From NCBI GenBank assembly GCA_015227615.1, contig JAALGZ010000006.1, forward strand, positions 1-64,000: a stretch of 64,000 bases of DNA. The letters are read 5' to 3'. Below the pieces are notes generated by a model that searched no databases, had not been told where the DNA came from, and was given only the letters and a program-made list of their open reading frames with translations. Position 1 is the first letter of the stretch. Each line of letters begins with the position of its first letter. The position numbers were made by a program, and so were the translations under genes. Source of the stretch: Labyrinthula sp. Ha (taxonomy: Eukaryota > Sar > Bigyra > Labyrinthulida > Labyrinthulaceae). This document shows positions 42,610 through 53,478 of the stretch, piece by piece.

Positions 42610-43878
42610 ATGCCTGAAGATCCCCAACCACAAGAAAATCAAGAGAATGTAGATCAGGGTCAAAATGCCCAAACTGACGCGCCTTCAGCAGATAAATTGG
42701 TATCCACTATTGAAGATGGAATGACTATTGAATCTAACTGGACAGAATCTGTAGAAAGGTTTGACGAACTTCCCTTAAGTGAAGAGCTGCTTCATGGAAT
42801 TTTCGCTTATGGTTTTGAAAAACCTTCTGCTATTCAAAAAAGGGCTATTAAGCCTATCCTAATGGGTAGAGATACCATTGCTCAAGCTCAATCTGGTACC
42901 GGAAAAACGGGAACCTTCGCTATCAGTGCACTTCAAACCGTTGACCCAGCAATCGATTCGTGTCAGTGTCTAATTTTATCGCCCACAAGAGAGTTAGCGC
43001 AGCAGACGACTAACGTAGTGACGTCATTAGCAGAGTTTATGAATGTTAAGATCCACGCCTGTGTAGGTGGAACAGCTGTTAGACAGGACATCTCAATTTT
43101 GCAAGCAGGGGTACAGATTGTCGTTGGAACTCCAGGAAGAGTTCATGACATGATTTCTCGTGGAGCTCTAGATATGAGTAAAGGTAAGCTGTTTGTACTA
43201 GATGAAGCTGATGAAATGCTTTCTAGAGGATTCACAGCACAAATTCAGGATGTGTTTAAATATTTGGAAGAAAATATGCAAGTTGCTTTGTTTAGTGCTA
43301 CTCTGCCGCAAGAAGTTTTGGAAGTTAGCACAAAGTTTATGAGAAATCCAATCAGAATTTTGGTGAAAAAGGATGAGCTTACGTTGGACGGTATTAAGCA
43401 GTTTTTCATTGCCTGTGAGAAAGAAGAATACAAGTTTGGCGTTTTGAAAGATCTATACCAGACATTGACTATTACACAAAGTATCATTTACTGCAACACC
43501 AGAAGGAAAGTGGACTGGTTGACCCAAGCTATGATGGAAGAGGATTACACTGTAAGCAGTATGCATGGAGATATGGAACAGAAAGACCGTGAATTAGTAA
43601 TGAAGGAGTTCAGAAGTGGAAGTAGTAGAGTATTGATAACTACCGATCTGCTAGCAAGAGGAATTGATGTACAACAAGTCAGTTTGGTTATTAACTATGA
43701 TTTGCCAACCAATAGAGAAAACTATATTCATAGAATTGGTAGAAGTGGAAGATTCGGAAGAAAGGGAGTTGCAATCAATTTTGCCGTGGAGAATGACCTC
43801 AGGTATTTGCAGGATATCCAAAAGTTCTATGAAACTAAAATCGAAGAAATGCCAGAAAATGTAGCTGATTTGGTATAA
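42610..43878 (+). CDS. Eukaryotic initiation factor 4A (DEAD-box RNA helicase)
   Basis: An ATP-dependent RNA helicase that unwinds 5' leaders for ribosome scanning. The 422-residue product has [15 protein letters not shown], which matches the eIF4A N-terminus, then a Q motif ([12 protein letters not shown]), motif I AQSGTGKT (93-100), [16 protein letters not shown] (198-201), SAT (229-231), DLLARGID and [13 protein letters not shown] (from 374). It ends in the family's short tail ([11 protein letters not shown]). It fits eIF4A1/2 better than eIF4A3 by the N-terminal signature. The frame has an earlier ATG at 42547, but MPEDPQ at 42610 is taken as the start because the extra leader has no family counterpart. 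Single exon. Divergent from the XRCC3-like gene. Confidence 0.96.
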   Translation: MPEDPQPQENQENVDQGQNAQTDAPSADKLVSTIEDGMTIESNWTESVERFDELPLSEELLHGIFAYGFEKPSAIQKRAIKPILMGRDTIAQAQSGTGKTGTFAISALQTVDPAIDSCQCLILSPTRELAQQTTNVVTSLAEFMNVKIHACVGGTAVRQDISILQAGVQIVVGTPGRVHDMISRGALDMSKGKLFVLDEADEMLSRGFTAQIQDVFKYLEENMQVALFSATLPQEVLEVSTKFMRNPIRILVKKDELTLDGIKQFFIACEKEEYKFGVLKDLYQTLTITQSIIYCNTRRKVDWLTQAMMEEDYTVSSMHGDMEQKDRELVMKEFRSGSSRVLITTDLLARGIDVQQVSLVINYDLPTNRENYIHRIGRSGRFGRKGVAINFAVENDLRYLQDIQKFYETKIEEMPENVADLV

Positions 43879-45062
43879 TAGTTGTGTTTACTTAAGATCT
43901 AAGTAGAAGCACCATTTAGCTGTTTCTCGCATCCTCCATCCTATACGAAATTTTCTACAAAGCAGGTACCCCGGAAAAAAGTGACATTCAACGTAAGATT
44001 ATTAAGTGCATTAATAAACGAGAAAAACGGTGATAAAGCTAATAGAAAAACTAAAGCTGTTAAAACAGGAGCGAGAGAAAAGCATACCCTGTTTAATATG
44101 AGGGTAATATGCAAGGAGAAAGTGAAGCTTCGTAGTTAGGTATCTATGTTGAGAGTGAAGTATGTTGCTTTGGTAAAAGAAGAAATGAAGCTTTGTCGTT
44201 TGGTATTTTTTATGGATGTTGTTTTTATTTTCTGATATTGGGTACCTATTAAAGAAGTTCTTTAGTTAATATTTAAGGTGGGAGTAAGGTGCTACATCTT
44301 CAAATCCGCCTGTGCGTTTATCTTAGGGGCCGAGCTTGGCCCACCGCTCACTAAGGAAGCTTCCTGTCCCGTGATCCTACTGTCACTAAACTAAACTGGG
44401 TAATGTATTTTCGGGACACTATTGGCATGATCAGGATAATTTTCCCTTTGCACTCATTTATCGCATTTAACCTCCCAAAATAGTGATTTCCCAAAAATTT
44501 GCAAATAATCTGAATTGAAATTGATAAATCGCGCAAGAAATCATGAAAGAAATTGAAATATTGCAAAGCGTTGCATATAAAACTCCAATTAAAAAAATAA
44601 TTGTTCCAAGTACCTTTGCTGACTTTATCGAGATAGCCTGCCCAAGTTATATACTTCTCTTGATATAATTCCTCATATTATACAAGATAATTGTCGTGTA
44701 GGAAGAGATCCAACTAAGATACCCCTCACTAGCCATCCAAGAAGCGGATGAATCCAGAAGCTACTTCAAGTGTACATGGGAAATATACACTAGGTTGAGA
44801 AAATATATCTTGAGGCAGGTTCTTGAGTTGCAGAAGTTTTTCTTGTTCACTTCTCTTATTGATAGATGTGGATGGGGAAATTGTGGGGCGTGGTTTCTAG
44901 ATAGGAGATTACTTGTTGTATAGATAGCTTGTTCTTCCAGGTGGTGGTGGGTGAATGGGGTCAGGGTTTGTACTGCTCCAGTGGTATGTCAAAATGTTCT
45001 GGATTTGGGCTCAGGTCTATGGCTGCAGTGGGATTATGTAGGAAAAGGTGTCTCTAAAACTT
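43879..45062. other. Intergenic, with a small GC-rich hairpin region
   Basis: No protein gene seen. Between about 44326 and 44418 there are GGGCC/GGCCC arms, a GGAAGCTTCC palindrome (44355-44364) and TGTCCCG/CGGGACA arms enclosing it on one side. This could be a structured RNA or chance; no known RNA family was recognised. Confidence 0.4.
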
Positions 45063-45530
45063 TTAAAGGATTCTGTGAGCTCCATATCTGTTTCGGTGGC
45101 TGGGCATGCTTCTAGTCAACTCTTCTGTTTTTGTATTTTTAGAGTTAATTATGGTTTTAATGCCTAAAATTCTATCTTCATCAATTACTTTTTCTGCTTC
45201 ATTCTTCGTGTTTTTGTTGAAATATATTGCTAAAATATTGATTTTCCTTTTTTTTGTGCCTTTAAGCTTTGAAGTATCTATTAAGAACCAGTTTAGTTTA
45301 GAGAATATGGCTCTTTGAAGGTATTCCACTCCTTTGCTGCCAGCTTCCTGCATTGCAAGGACGTTTGTATTGACAGCTATGGCATATTCCTCGATAGACC
45401 TGAGCTTATGAGGTGTGAGACGGTCAACGTTCACTGAGATAATTGAAATTGCTCTGAAATCTTGTGCTTGGTTGACTATTGACTGTCTTTCGTCTACCTG
45501 AGTATTGCCGTTACTCTTAACGGTTCCTTT
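45063..45530 (-). mobile_element. LINE-type AP endonuclease (EEP) fragment
   Basis: An open minus-strand stretch with the N-terminal half of an endonuclease/exonuclease/phosphatase domain: ISIISVNVDRLTPHKLRSIE contains the metal-site Asn, NTNVLAMQEAG the catalytic Glu, and EDRILGIKTII a typical central strand. Such endonucleases open the second protein of non-LTR retrotransposons (LINEs). The reading frame is open about 100 bases upstream of its first ATG (45434) and stops before the C-terminal catalytic residues. No reverse transcriptase is seen nearby, so this is probably a truncated relic. A host EEP enzyme fragment is the alternative. Confidence 0.45.
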
Positions 45531-48500
45531 GTTTCAGAAGTTCTTTAAAGATCATAAGTACCATAAAAAGGTCAATACGCTAACCTTAAGTGTGTTTTTA
45601 GAGTTTAGGTGAAAAAATTTATTGGACTTTGCCATTAGCGCTTATGACTAGGACTTACATTCAATTCAACATGTCCTTCAAGTATTATTGGTACATATAA
45701 GCCTCCTAAAAGTAATATCACTCAACCGAGAGCCAACTCACAATTCGCAAATTTAGAAACTATTCGTCCTCAGAAAAGCAAACAGAAACCAGTTAATTAG
45801 TGGAAGCCCATTCCTGTAAGGGTGTGTTCATACTTTGTGTGTGCAAAAACATTTATTAAAGCTTGTGAACTGTTGGATGCTAATATCAATTTAGAAAAAC
45901 TGAGTAGGAAACCGAGACAGCCACAAGTACTGATTTGAAACTGTTCTACCTATACTGGTATGTCTTCTATCATTTCTTGCTAAAACAGTGCTCTTGTTGT
46001 GGTTCTCTTTGATGTCTATTGGTGTTCACCAGTAACTGATATTGATTGAATAACCAGGGGGCGTATTACTATTTCAGCACATATGCGACTAATATGTACA
46101 GGAAGCGACAAAGAAAAAATAAAAATATAGAAGATTTTGCATCTACATTATACTTAGATTGGTTTTGGATCAATTCTTTATCTTTCTCTTTTTTTGCTGA
46201 CCTCTCAAGTATTTTTATTTGAAAATTATGTTTACTCCCATTCAATTGAACCAATTTTTCATCCTATTTACCGAACTTAATCTAGAAGTAATCTTCGTCA
46301 TCACACCTCCATCATGATGTTTCATTATGGCTCAGTTTTTAATTCCTTAAACATTGGGGTCTTGTACATTATTGAATATCTTAGATTTCATCACCTTAAA
46401 CCTCGTACTGGCAATAAAACGAGACCCAGAGCTCAAACCTCTGAAATGTTAACCCATGTTGAACTTCTTGTCTTTCTCGTAACTCCTCATTCGCGGCTGG
46501 AAAAGGTGTTGTAGCCGATTTGTTTCTCAGAACTACCCATAGACTTGGTAATTTATCAAAGAGGCGTAAAAGAATTGCAGTTTTCAGTATAGATTGATAA
46601 TATGTTTCTTCATGTCACAGATAATGCAAGCACAGTTGAACCTAGCCGAGAAAGTATTTACCAATGACTCAGATTCAACCATTTATTCCATAATTGAACA
46701 GTATCTACGTATGACGTTCTGAAGCTAGCTCTTAATAGTTTGACACATTACCATCAATCATTTTCTATGAGTTGACTGCCTGATAGGCCTCACCACGAGT
46801 CAACCTGATTGATTTATTAATATTCTACCACTACGCGCAGGTATCGCACCTTGGAACGCTTTTTTGAATGAAAACCATCTGTAGTCAAAGTTCATGGAAA
46901 TGATGGAATAGCAGTATTCATGACTGCTTGACATTCTCCAAAGCCTCGGGTGAAGAGGTGCTGCAAACAACAAATTAAGATCGCACCGGGAGAAGCACAA
47001 AATTAGGATATGAAACCAACTGCTTTCTTTTTCAATTATAATTCCTTTACTAGAGCTAATGACAATACAGTAATCTGTCTAAGTCATATTTGCATAGCAT
47101 CTCTTTAGATATGTTCGACTTAAGTTTCTTTTCATATTCTAACTTGACTCCACATATTAGTTCTGTTTTTTCATTTTTAAGCATCCAGACCAATCTTTTA
47201 CACATAGCTACCCCCTAAATGGCACTAACCATCTCTTTATATAGGATAATCTAAAATTTTTAAGGTAGGATTATCTTCTAGCGTGCCTCCTTCTCTTGGT
47301 GAGATCATGCTAATAACATCATTCTTATTTGATCCATGGCTCTAATCCTTCTGAGTTGCAATAAATCACTACGTTAACGTGGCATGTAATCTAAGTTTTG
47401 GACATCTTTATGACACATCGCGTTATATGTTTTAATTTTAACTGTTCCATAAAATTCGGTAGTTCGCTGAATTCTTCATATCCCGAATTCTCAAGTGTAA
47501 GTTATTTTGGAACTGGAAGCTTTTCCCACTTACTACTAATTTCTTAGAAGGTTGTAATATATTTCAGGTAATTTGCGACTCAAGATGAATAAAGGCACCA
47601 TTCATAAGTAATAACGACGAGCTATCCTGGTTCTAATCCTGATGGTCAAACTAAACTCATGAAGTGCATTTCAAGTAAATACACTGTTCCTTATTACCCT
47701 CAGCAGTATTTGACTGCAACCACCAAAGACAATATCAAGAATAAATTTTGTTAATCAAGAAAACGTTGCAGTAATTACTTAGAAAATATATATGAAACTA
47801 TGTGTGGTTTGAAACATAAAAACTTTGATGAAGCTTATTCTTGTTCTGCTCTCTCAGGAAAAGATTACAGAAATCTTCTAAATCTGATCAATGGATGCCA
47901 AGAAAAGAGTTTTCACTCCACAACAAGTATTTGGGTTAACCCAAATTGTTTTCGACATTTAATATTGTCTCTAGTGGAGAATTCTTTGACGTGAATTAAG
48001 CTGTTTTCAGCATTTTATATTCTCATTCAATGGCACACAGTCTGTACTAGACACTGTTTGTCCCAAATTAAGTTTAGAACTTAACTTAGTTGCACAATGA
48101 AAAAAGTCGTGCTGGTAAGGGACGTGAAGGAGCATCGACAGGTGTGGCTTCAAGGAGAACACTTGAGAATAGAAAAAAAGAGTGCGGAATTATAGCGACG
48201 AAGAAGGAAAACGAAAGATCTTGAGAAGAAAGTAACCTGAGAGGTAAATGGGCGCAGAATTATCACTATGGAAAGAAGGGATAGCTCATCATAGTCTTAT
48301 CATGAAGTACGTTATACCTAGGGTATCTCTTGCTTCGGTCTGAACATAATTTAGAGTTGAGCCCATGAACTCTAAGAGAGTTTCTAAATAGCTTAGACCC
48401 ACAGAGCCAAGGGAAACAAGACTCATTTCTCGTTCCGTCTGTTATTGTTAGGTTCTTCGTTCAATTGTACTCCCTTGAAAAGACATGCTAAAGCTTTAAG

Positions 48501-49829
48501 TAACAAAAAATTTTTTGAGAACCACATATGCGCAGGTGTTGTAGGCAACATTTTCTTTGTGACCTCTTCATACTTATACCAGGAGCATTTTTTTTTCTTT
48601 CCTAATTCAGCAAAGGGAAGTTGATGTATTGACCAACTACATACCCATTGATCTGATACTGCTATCGAACCATAAACTTCATCTCAGTTTACAGATAGTG
48701 AGAAAATATGTATCAAATGTGCGCACAAATAAGTTTTCTGCTCATTATTCAACTTGCTAAGCTCTAGTACAAAAAAAGCAATGGTATGGGTTTTGGAGAT
48801 GTTGTTTTAAATGGTTTCGCATAGAAATTATTTTTGAAATAAACTTTAAGTAAAGTATATTCTTTCGATTAAACTGAGACCAAGCGTTATATTTATGTAG
48901 TAGTTTCCGGTTTTGTTAAAACTGACATACCTACTTCTATCAATATGTGAAAGAACGGGAGAGAATACATAAAAAATAATATAATTAGGAAATAGCACCA
49001 GGTTTGACGATATGTTTTACCATTGCACTTTTGTATTAACTAAGTTGTTCAGTTCTCTTGCTGTTCAACAATAACTCTTTTCTCTATTTGCTTGAGGTGA
49101 GCAAATAATAGGAATATCTGAAATCTTCTGCTATATAGTCCAAAAGAGCCATATTTTTTTCATTGCTTAGTTAAATGAAACTTTTTTTTTGAAAATTTCA
49201 AGCACTAGCTCCTCATATTAGAAGTTATTCTGACATATTATTAAAAAAGTAAAACAAAGTTAACAACACGGGTTTAAAGGCTAGACCAAAATTTGGTGGA
49301 AAAATACATTAAAAACTACATGTACTCTTCTTTCCCTCAATCATATTATTGTGTTTTGTTAGTCCTTAGTTTAAGCTTCTTCCTGTTACTCCAACATCTT
49401 ATTCAGCATCAATCCCTCATGGTGACTATTTTTTACCAAACACTTGGACTCTATATTTCCCATAAATCTATCCAAGCTAGTATAAAAAAAACATCTTAAC
49501 AAAGCTTATCTAAAACAGTTAATTCTTTTTTATATTTTCTTTATAAAATTTAATCTGAAATCTTTTTTAAGAAGTTTCTTTTTTTTTTATTTTATTTTGT
49601 GTACACAAAATCTCTTTCGTGATCATTTTTTTAAACGCACATAATACTAAACAAATTCAGTGCAGTTTCAATTTGACTAAATTGCGCCATTTAAGTACAT
49701 TAACAGCCCAAAATTTAGCCAGAGTTAGCTACGTAATTTAAGAATTATATACGTTGAAAAAACACTCCTCTTAACCGTTTAAGAAAGAAGAAAATCAACA
49801 AAAAAGAAGAAAAGAAGGGAAATAAAGTA
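45531..49829. other. Long intergenic stretch
   Basis: About 4.3 kb without a supportable gene. Open stretches at 46069-46254, 46314-46514, 46800-47000, 47800-47994 and 49293-49499 have no recognisable motif. The right end includes GCCCAAAATTT (49706-49716), sharing the CCCAAAAT core with other promoters in the window. Confidence 0.5.
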
Positions 49830-50881
49830 ATGTCTTCGTCTGTTATAGGCGAACCAACACCAGAAGAGGAACCATACGTTGGTCGATCAGAAGTTTCCCG
49901 GCACAAGACGCGTTCTAGAAGTTTATCACCTCATAAGACAGACTCAGAAGAAGTAGAGTCACGGCAACTTTCGCAAGAGGCGGTAAATGAGGAAAATTTT
50001 GAGCAAAAGCTAAACCTTCCGGTGAGACTATTTGTTGGTCAGGTGCCGGAGACCTTTTTGGATTCGGACATTTACAACTTGTTTGCTGCAGAGAAAATTA
50101 CCGTGTTGGACATTTCAATCATTAGGGATAAAAATACCGGAAGACATCGACATTGCTCGTTCGTCACGGTTGGCAGCAGAAAAGAAGCAGATCTTGCTGT
50201 TAAAACGTTCCACAACAAGCGCTACTTGAAAGGTATGCTGTTTTCTTTGTGTTATATTTTTTAGCTATGTCAAATCCTATGCAGGTCAAAGAAGCAAATG
50301 CACCAAAATCATCACCAAATCGAACGCAAAACTCCATCCAAACGACTGTCAACCAACTCTCTCCTCCACTAAATCATTCCTTTGCTCCTCAAAATCAGTT
50401 TGGAGCTTACTTTTATCCAAATCTCACAAACTACTATTTCAGTAATCAGACCCAACGAATACCAAATGTACCAAATTTATATTCTACAAATGCGGTGCCA
50501 GCGAAAAAAAGCTACATAGAAGGGCCAAATGGAGCGAACTTATTCATTAATAATCTTCCCGAGAACTTTGGTGATAACGAGCTGAAAACTTTATTTGAGA
50601 AGCAAGGTAATATTTTAAGCTGGAAAGTATTTGTGGATCGACACACCAAGAAAAGCAAAGGGTTTGGATTTGTTAGCTTTTCAACTGGCTTAGAAGCACA
50701 TAATGCAATAAAAAATATGAATGGATTTATAATTCAAGGCAGGAAGTTAGTGGTAGAACCAAAAAGAGTCAAGCAATTTTCTTATGGTAGTTTAAATTAT
50801 TTTCCGTGGCAAGGTCTAACCCCTTCCCTAGGACAGCACGATGAAGCCCGAAACATATTTAATGATGGGTATAGGTATTAA
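49830..50881 (+). CDS. CELF/Bruno-like RNA-binding protein, one intron
   Basis: Two exons, 49830-50232 and 50265-50881, give 339 residues. RRM1 (about 65-144) has RNP2 LFVGQV and RNP1 RHCSFVTV. Across the splice junction it reads HNKRYLKAMSNPMQVKEA, like the 'LHNKKTLPGMNNPIQVKPA' end of CELF RRM1. The second RRM (about 220-302) begins GPNGANLFINNLPENFGDNE with RNP1 KGFGFVSF, the hallmark of CELF RRM3. The usual middle RRM is missing, replaced by an Asn/Gln/Pro-rich linker (145-218). The N-terminus is Ser/Arg-rich. CELF proteins regulate splicing, translation and mRNA decay through GU-rich sites. It converges on the PH-filamin gene with 89 bp between stops. Confidence 0.9.
50233..50264 (+). 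other. 32-nt spliceosomal intron in CELF-like gene
   Basis: It begins GTATGCTG, has a T-rich body and ends ATTTTTTAG; 32 nt, phase 1. Splicing joins the RRM1 end in frame; read through, the frame stops inside the intron. The homology of the joined region to CELF RRM1 supports it. Confidence 0.9.
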
Positions 50882-50970
50882 ACAGAAACACGAACATGTA
50901 CCATAATGCAGCAAAAAGTTGTTTCCCTGTACACAAGTTAGCGCATAGCAGCAGAAAACACTCCTTATCG

Positions 50971-53478
50971 TTATTCAAAGCCGAGCTTTTTTCTCACCTC
51001 TATCAGTTTTTCCTTGTTTCCAAATCTCCAGGTATTGAGAAGAACATTTACTCTACTCTTTTTAGTATTGTAGAGACCAACAAACATACCTTTTCCAAGT
51101 ACCTCCACACAAACTTTAATCAGCATGGTAACAAACCAGTCAAACTCAGATACCTCACCTTCACTTTCTTTATCAAGTCTTTCAAACAGTGCAACCAACT
51201 GAGATTTAGAGATAAAGGTTGGTACTATATCATACATTGCCCACATGTCCATAAACGTGATACTTGAACTCACATCTCTAGTGAACGTCTTTAACAGTAA
51301 ATCAATAGTTGGTTTATACTTTTGATCATAGAACAAACTGATAAGCTCCTTCAACTCGTCCTGAGATAGGTTCGACGGTTTTGGAGTAGTTGCATCAACT
51401 TGAGACCTCGTTAGTGAACTAAATGAGGATATACTGGAGAGGGAAGACACTGAAGATTCCCTACGTTCCCTCTCCCTATTAGGAGTTTCTGTATATGGGG
51501 TTCCTAATAAAACACTGCTCTCCTGTGGTTGAGTGGGATAGAACGGTCTTGTAGGATCAGTGTACCCTAAGTCTGGTTGGTTATTAGAGCCGAGTAATCT
51601 TAGAGGCAGAAATGAGTCAGTATCTTCTTGCATAGGTTGGTATTCTGCTCTTGATACTGAAACGACTTCCTCACGAGCTGGAATCTCAATCTCGGGTTGC
51701 GGTTGTGTTTGCTGTGGCACGGTGGCAGGGGCAGCTTGAGGAATAGCCTGAGGCACATAGCCAAAGGCGGCTTGTCCAGGGGCAGAGGACGGCAGCGGTT
51801 GCTGTAAGAGAATATTTGGTCTAAAGGGTGATCCAACGATGCTTCTGTAAAACGAGGGCTGGTTCAGTTTATCATCTATCTCAACTGATATTTCCAACTC
51901 GCCCGACTCCTCGGTTCGAACCGTGTAATCGTATTCTACTAAAAGACTCCCATCATCCATAACCTTAACAAAACCCCAACCTCCTCCATTCCCTCTAGCT
52001 TCTCCCACAAGCTCAATTCCACCTTTAACCATGATTTGCAGCCCTAGATCCTGCTGATCGACATCACGGCCATTTACTTTCTCGTCAAATTGGTTTTTCA
52101 GATCAATGATGAAACTGTTCCGCTGTGTTTGTGCCAGTACCAAACCAACTCCTCGAGCTAAACATCTAGGTGCACAAACCCCTCCTGCATCAACAATTAA
52201 TCTAAATGGACTTCCATATATATCAGCTCCATCAAGACTCACAGTCAACTCGTACTCACCTTTTCTAGTAGGGACAAATTGCACTTTAAATTTGTCATTA
52301 CCAAGTTCCTCAACCTCTAAATCATAATGGAGATCCTTAGTTTCAACTACTACGCTAATATCTTCAACTTCTAGTGTTTCTTTTAGCAAATCCTCTATGT
52401 AGAAAATGCATTTTTCACCAGCTTTGCCACTTAAAAGACCAGGACCATATGCTCGAATCATCTGCGCACGCTCAAATTTTTCTTCAGAAACAGTTTCTTT
52501 TTCCTTGTCCTCATCATCAGATTTATCATCATCATCTTTTTCTTTCTTTTTCCCTTTTTTCAAGTCTATACCTTGTTGAATAAGTTTCTTATGCTCTTGT
52601 ACACAATCATTCGTTCGGGTTTCGATATATCGCAGAGTCTTCAACCAGTAATCTTTTTCACTTTGTGATATCGTGCAAAGCAACCAACGCCGACCATATA
52701 TCGTATTGACCTTCTCAGGTTTATCCTCAGAAACTTTAACTTTTTTTAAACTCTTAGTTTGAATAAAGAAAACGAACTCATTCAAAATATTTCTGTTTCT
52801 ATGAGTTCTTCTACTTTTTACTTCCCCAGAAGAAGCAAATAAAAGGTTTATCCTCTTTCCAACACGGTCTGCTTTCCTTCGTCGTGAATCTGCATCAGCA
52901 GCCCGAGGATTTGGATAATAATATAAACCATGAGGATCATCAAGCCATATTTTAAAAAATCGTTTCTTCCATGCCGTTCTTTTAACACCTTTTTTATACA
53001 TAAATCCACTTTTTATTAAGAATTCATCTGGTTTGAATGTTACTTTAGGTTTGCTTCCAGGTTTTGGAAACTTTGCTAAAATTCTCTTTCGGACTTTTCT
53101 AGAATTTTCTTCATTTTCTTCATCTTCATTTTCTTCAGTTTTTTGAAGTTTATATTGAGATATAAAATCTTCCATTTCTTCTAAGGAATCTTGCATCTCG
53201 TCTAACCTACGTTGTGTTTCTCTTGATATACCATGTTTTGGGAGAGAGTGCATGTGAAGATCCTGTAAAGAATGAGGTGTAAATCTTCTATGTCTTCTTG
53301 GAGTTTTCTGCCACTCTTCTGGAAAAGGATGTTCATCCTTCTTAGACTTGAAGGAGGTGAATTTATGGGATTTTGGTGTTTTCTTTGATTTTATTGGTTT
53401 CCTACGAGCTGGTGGCGCATCTGAAGAATTACTACTGGCGTAAGAGGCCGAATAATTGCGATTGAAACGAGACGGCAT
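50971..53478 (-). CDS. PH-domain, filamin-repeat protein
   Basis: An 835-residue cytoplasmic scaffold-like protein. A basic N-terminus (1-70) and a short coiled coil (86-130, acidic) precede a PH domain (about 153-287), with SGFMYKKGVKRTAWKKRFFK at its start, a charged insert, and the C-terminal Trp helix SEKDYWLKTL. After an acidic/Lys stretch (305-335) come two filamin/ABP280-type immunoglobulin repeats (about 343-430 and 435-556), the first with AYGPGLLSG and GSPFRLIV, the second ending GSPFRP. A Pro/Gln-rich linker (557-690) leads to a C-terminal helical region (690-835). That region contains an EF-hand-like segment (LFERLDKESEGEVSEFDWF). Filamin repeats bind actin-linked or membrane proteins and PH domains bind phosphoinositides, so a membrane-cytoskeleton linker is likely (inference). 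I know no named protein with exactly this order. Single exon. Confidence 0.8.
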   Translation of the reverse strand: MPSRFNRNYSASYASSNSSDAPPARRKPIKSKKTPKSHKFTSFKSKKDEHPFPEEWQKTPRRHRRFTPHSLQDLHMHSLPKHGISRETQRRLDEMQDSLEEMEDFISQYKLQKTEENEDEENEENSRKVRKRILAKFPKPGSKPKVTFKPDEFLIKSGFMYKKGVKRTAWKKRFFKIWLDDPHGLYYYPNPRAADADSRRRKADRVGKRINLLFASSGEVKSRRTHRNRNILNEFVFFIQTKSLKKVKVSEDKPEKVNTIYGRRWLLCTISQSEKDYWLKTLRYIETRTNDCVQEHKKLIQQGIDLKKGKKKEKDDDDKSDDEDKEKETVSEEKFERAQMIRAYGPGLLSGKAGEKCIFYIEDLLKETLEVEDISVVVETKDLHYDLEVEELGNDKFKVQFVPTRKGEYELTVSLDGADIYGSPFRLIVDAGGVCAPRCLARGVGLVLAQTQRNSFIIDLKNQFDEKVNGRDVDQQDLGLQIMVKGGIELVGEARGNGGGWGFVKVMDDGSLLVEYDYTVRTEESGELEISVEIDDKLNQPSFYRSIVGSPFRPNILLQQPLPSSAPGQAAFGYVPQAIPQAAPATVPQQTQPQPEIEIPAREEVVSVSRAEYQPMQEDTDSFLPLRLLGSNNQPDLGYTDPTRPFYPTQPQESSVLLGTPYTETPNRERERRESSVSSLSSISSFSSLTRSQVDATTPKPSNLSQDELKELISLFYDQKYKPTIDLLLKTFTRDVSSSITFMDMWAMYDIVPTFISKSQLVALFERLDKESEGEVSEFDWFVTMLIKVCVEVLGKGMFVGLYNTKKSRVNVLLNTWRFGNKEKLIEVRKKLGFE

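Noticed and set aside
47800-47994. 64-codon open frame with fairly protein-like composition
   Set aside because: No motif, no homology I recognise, and no promoter feature; could be chance.
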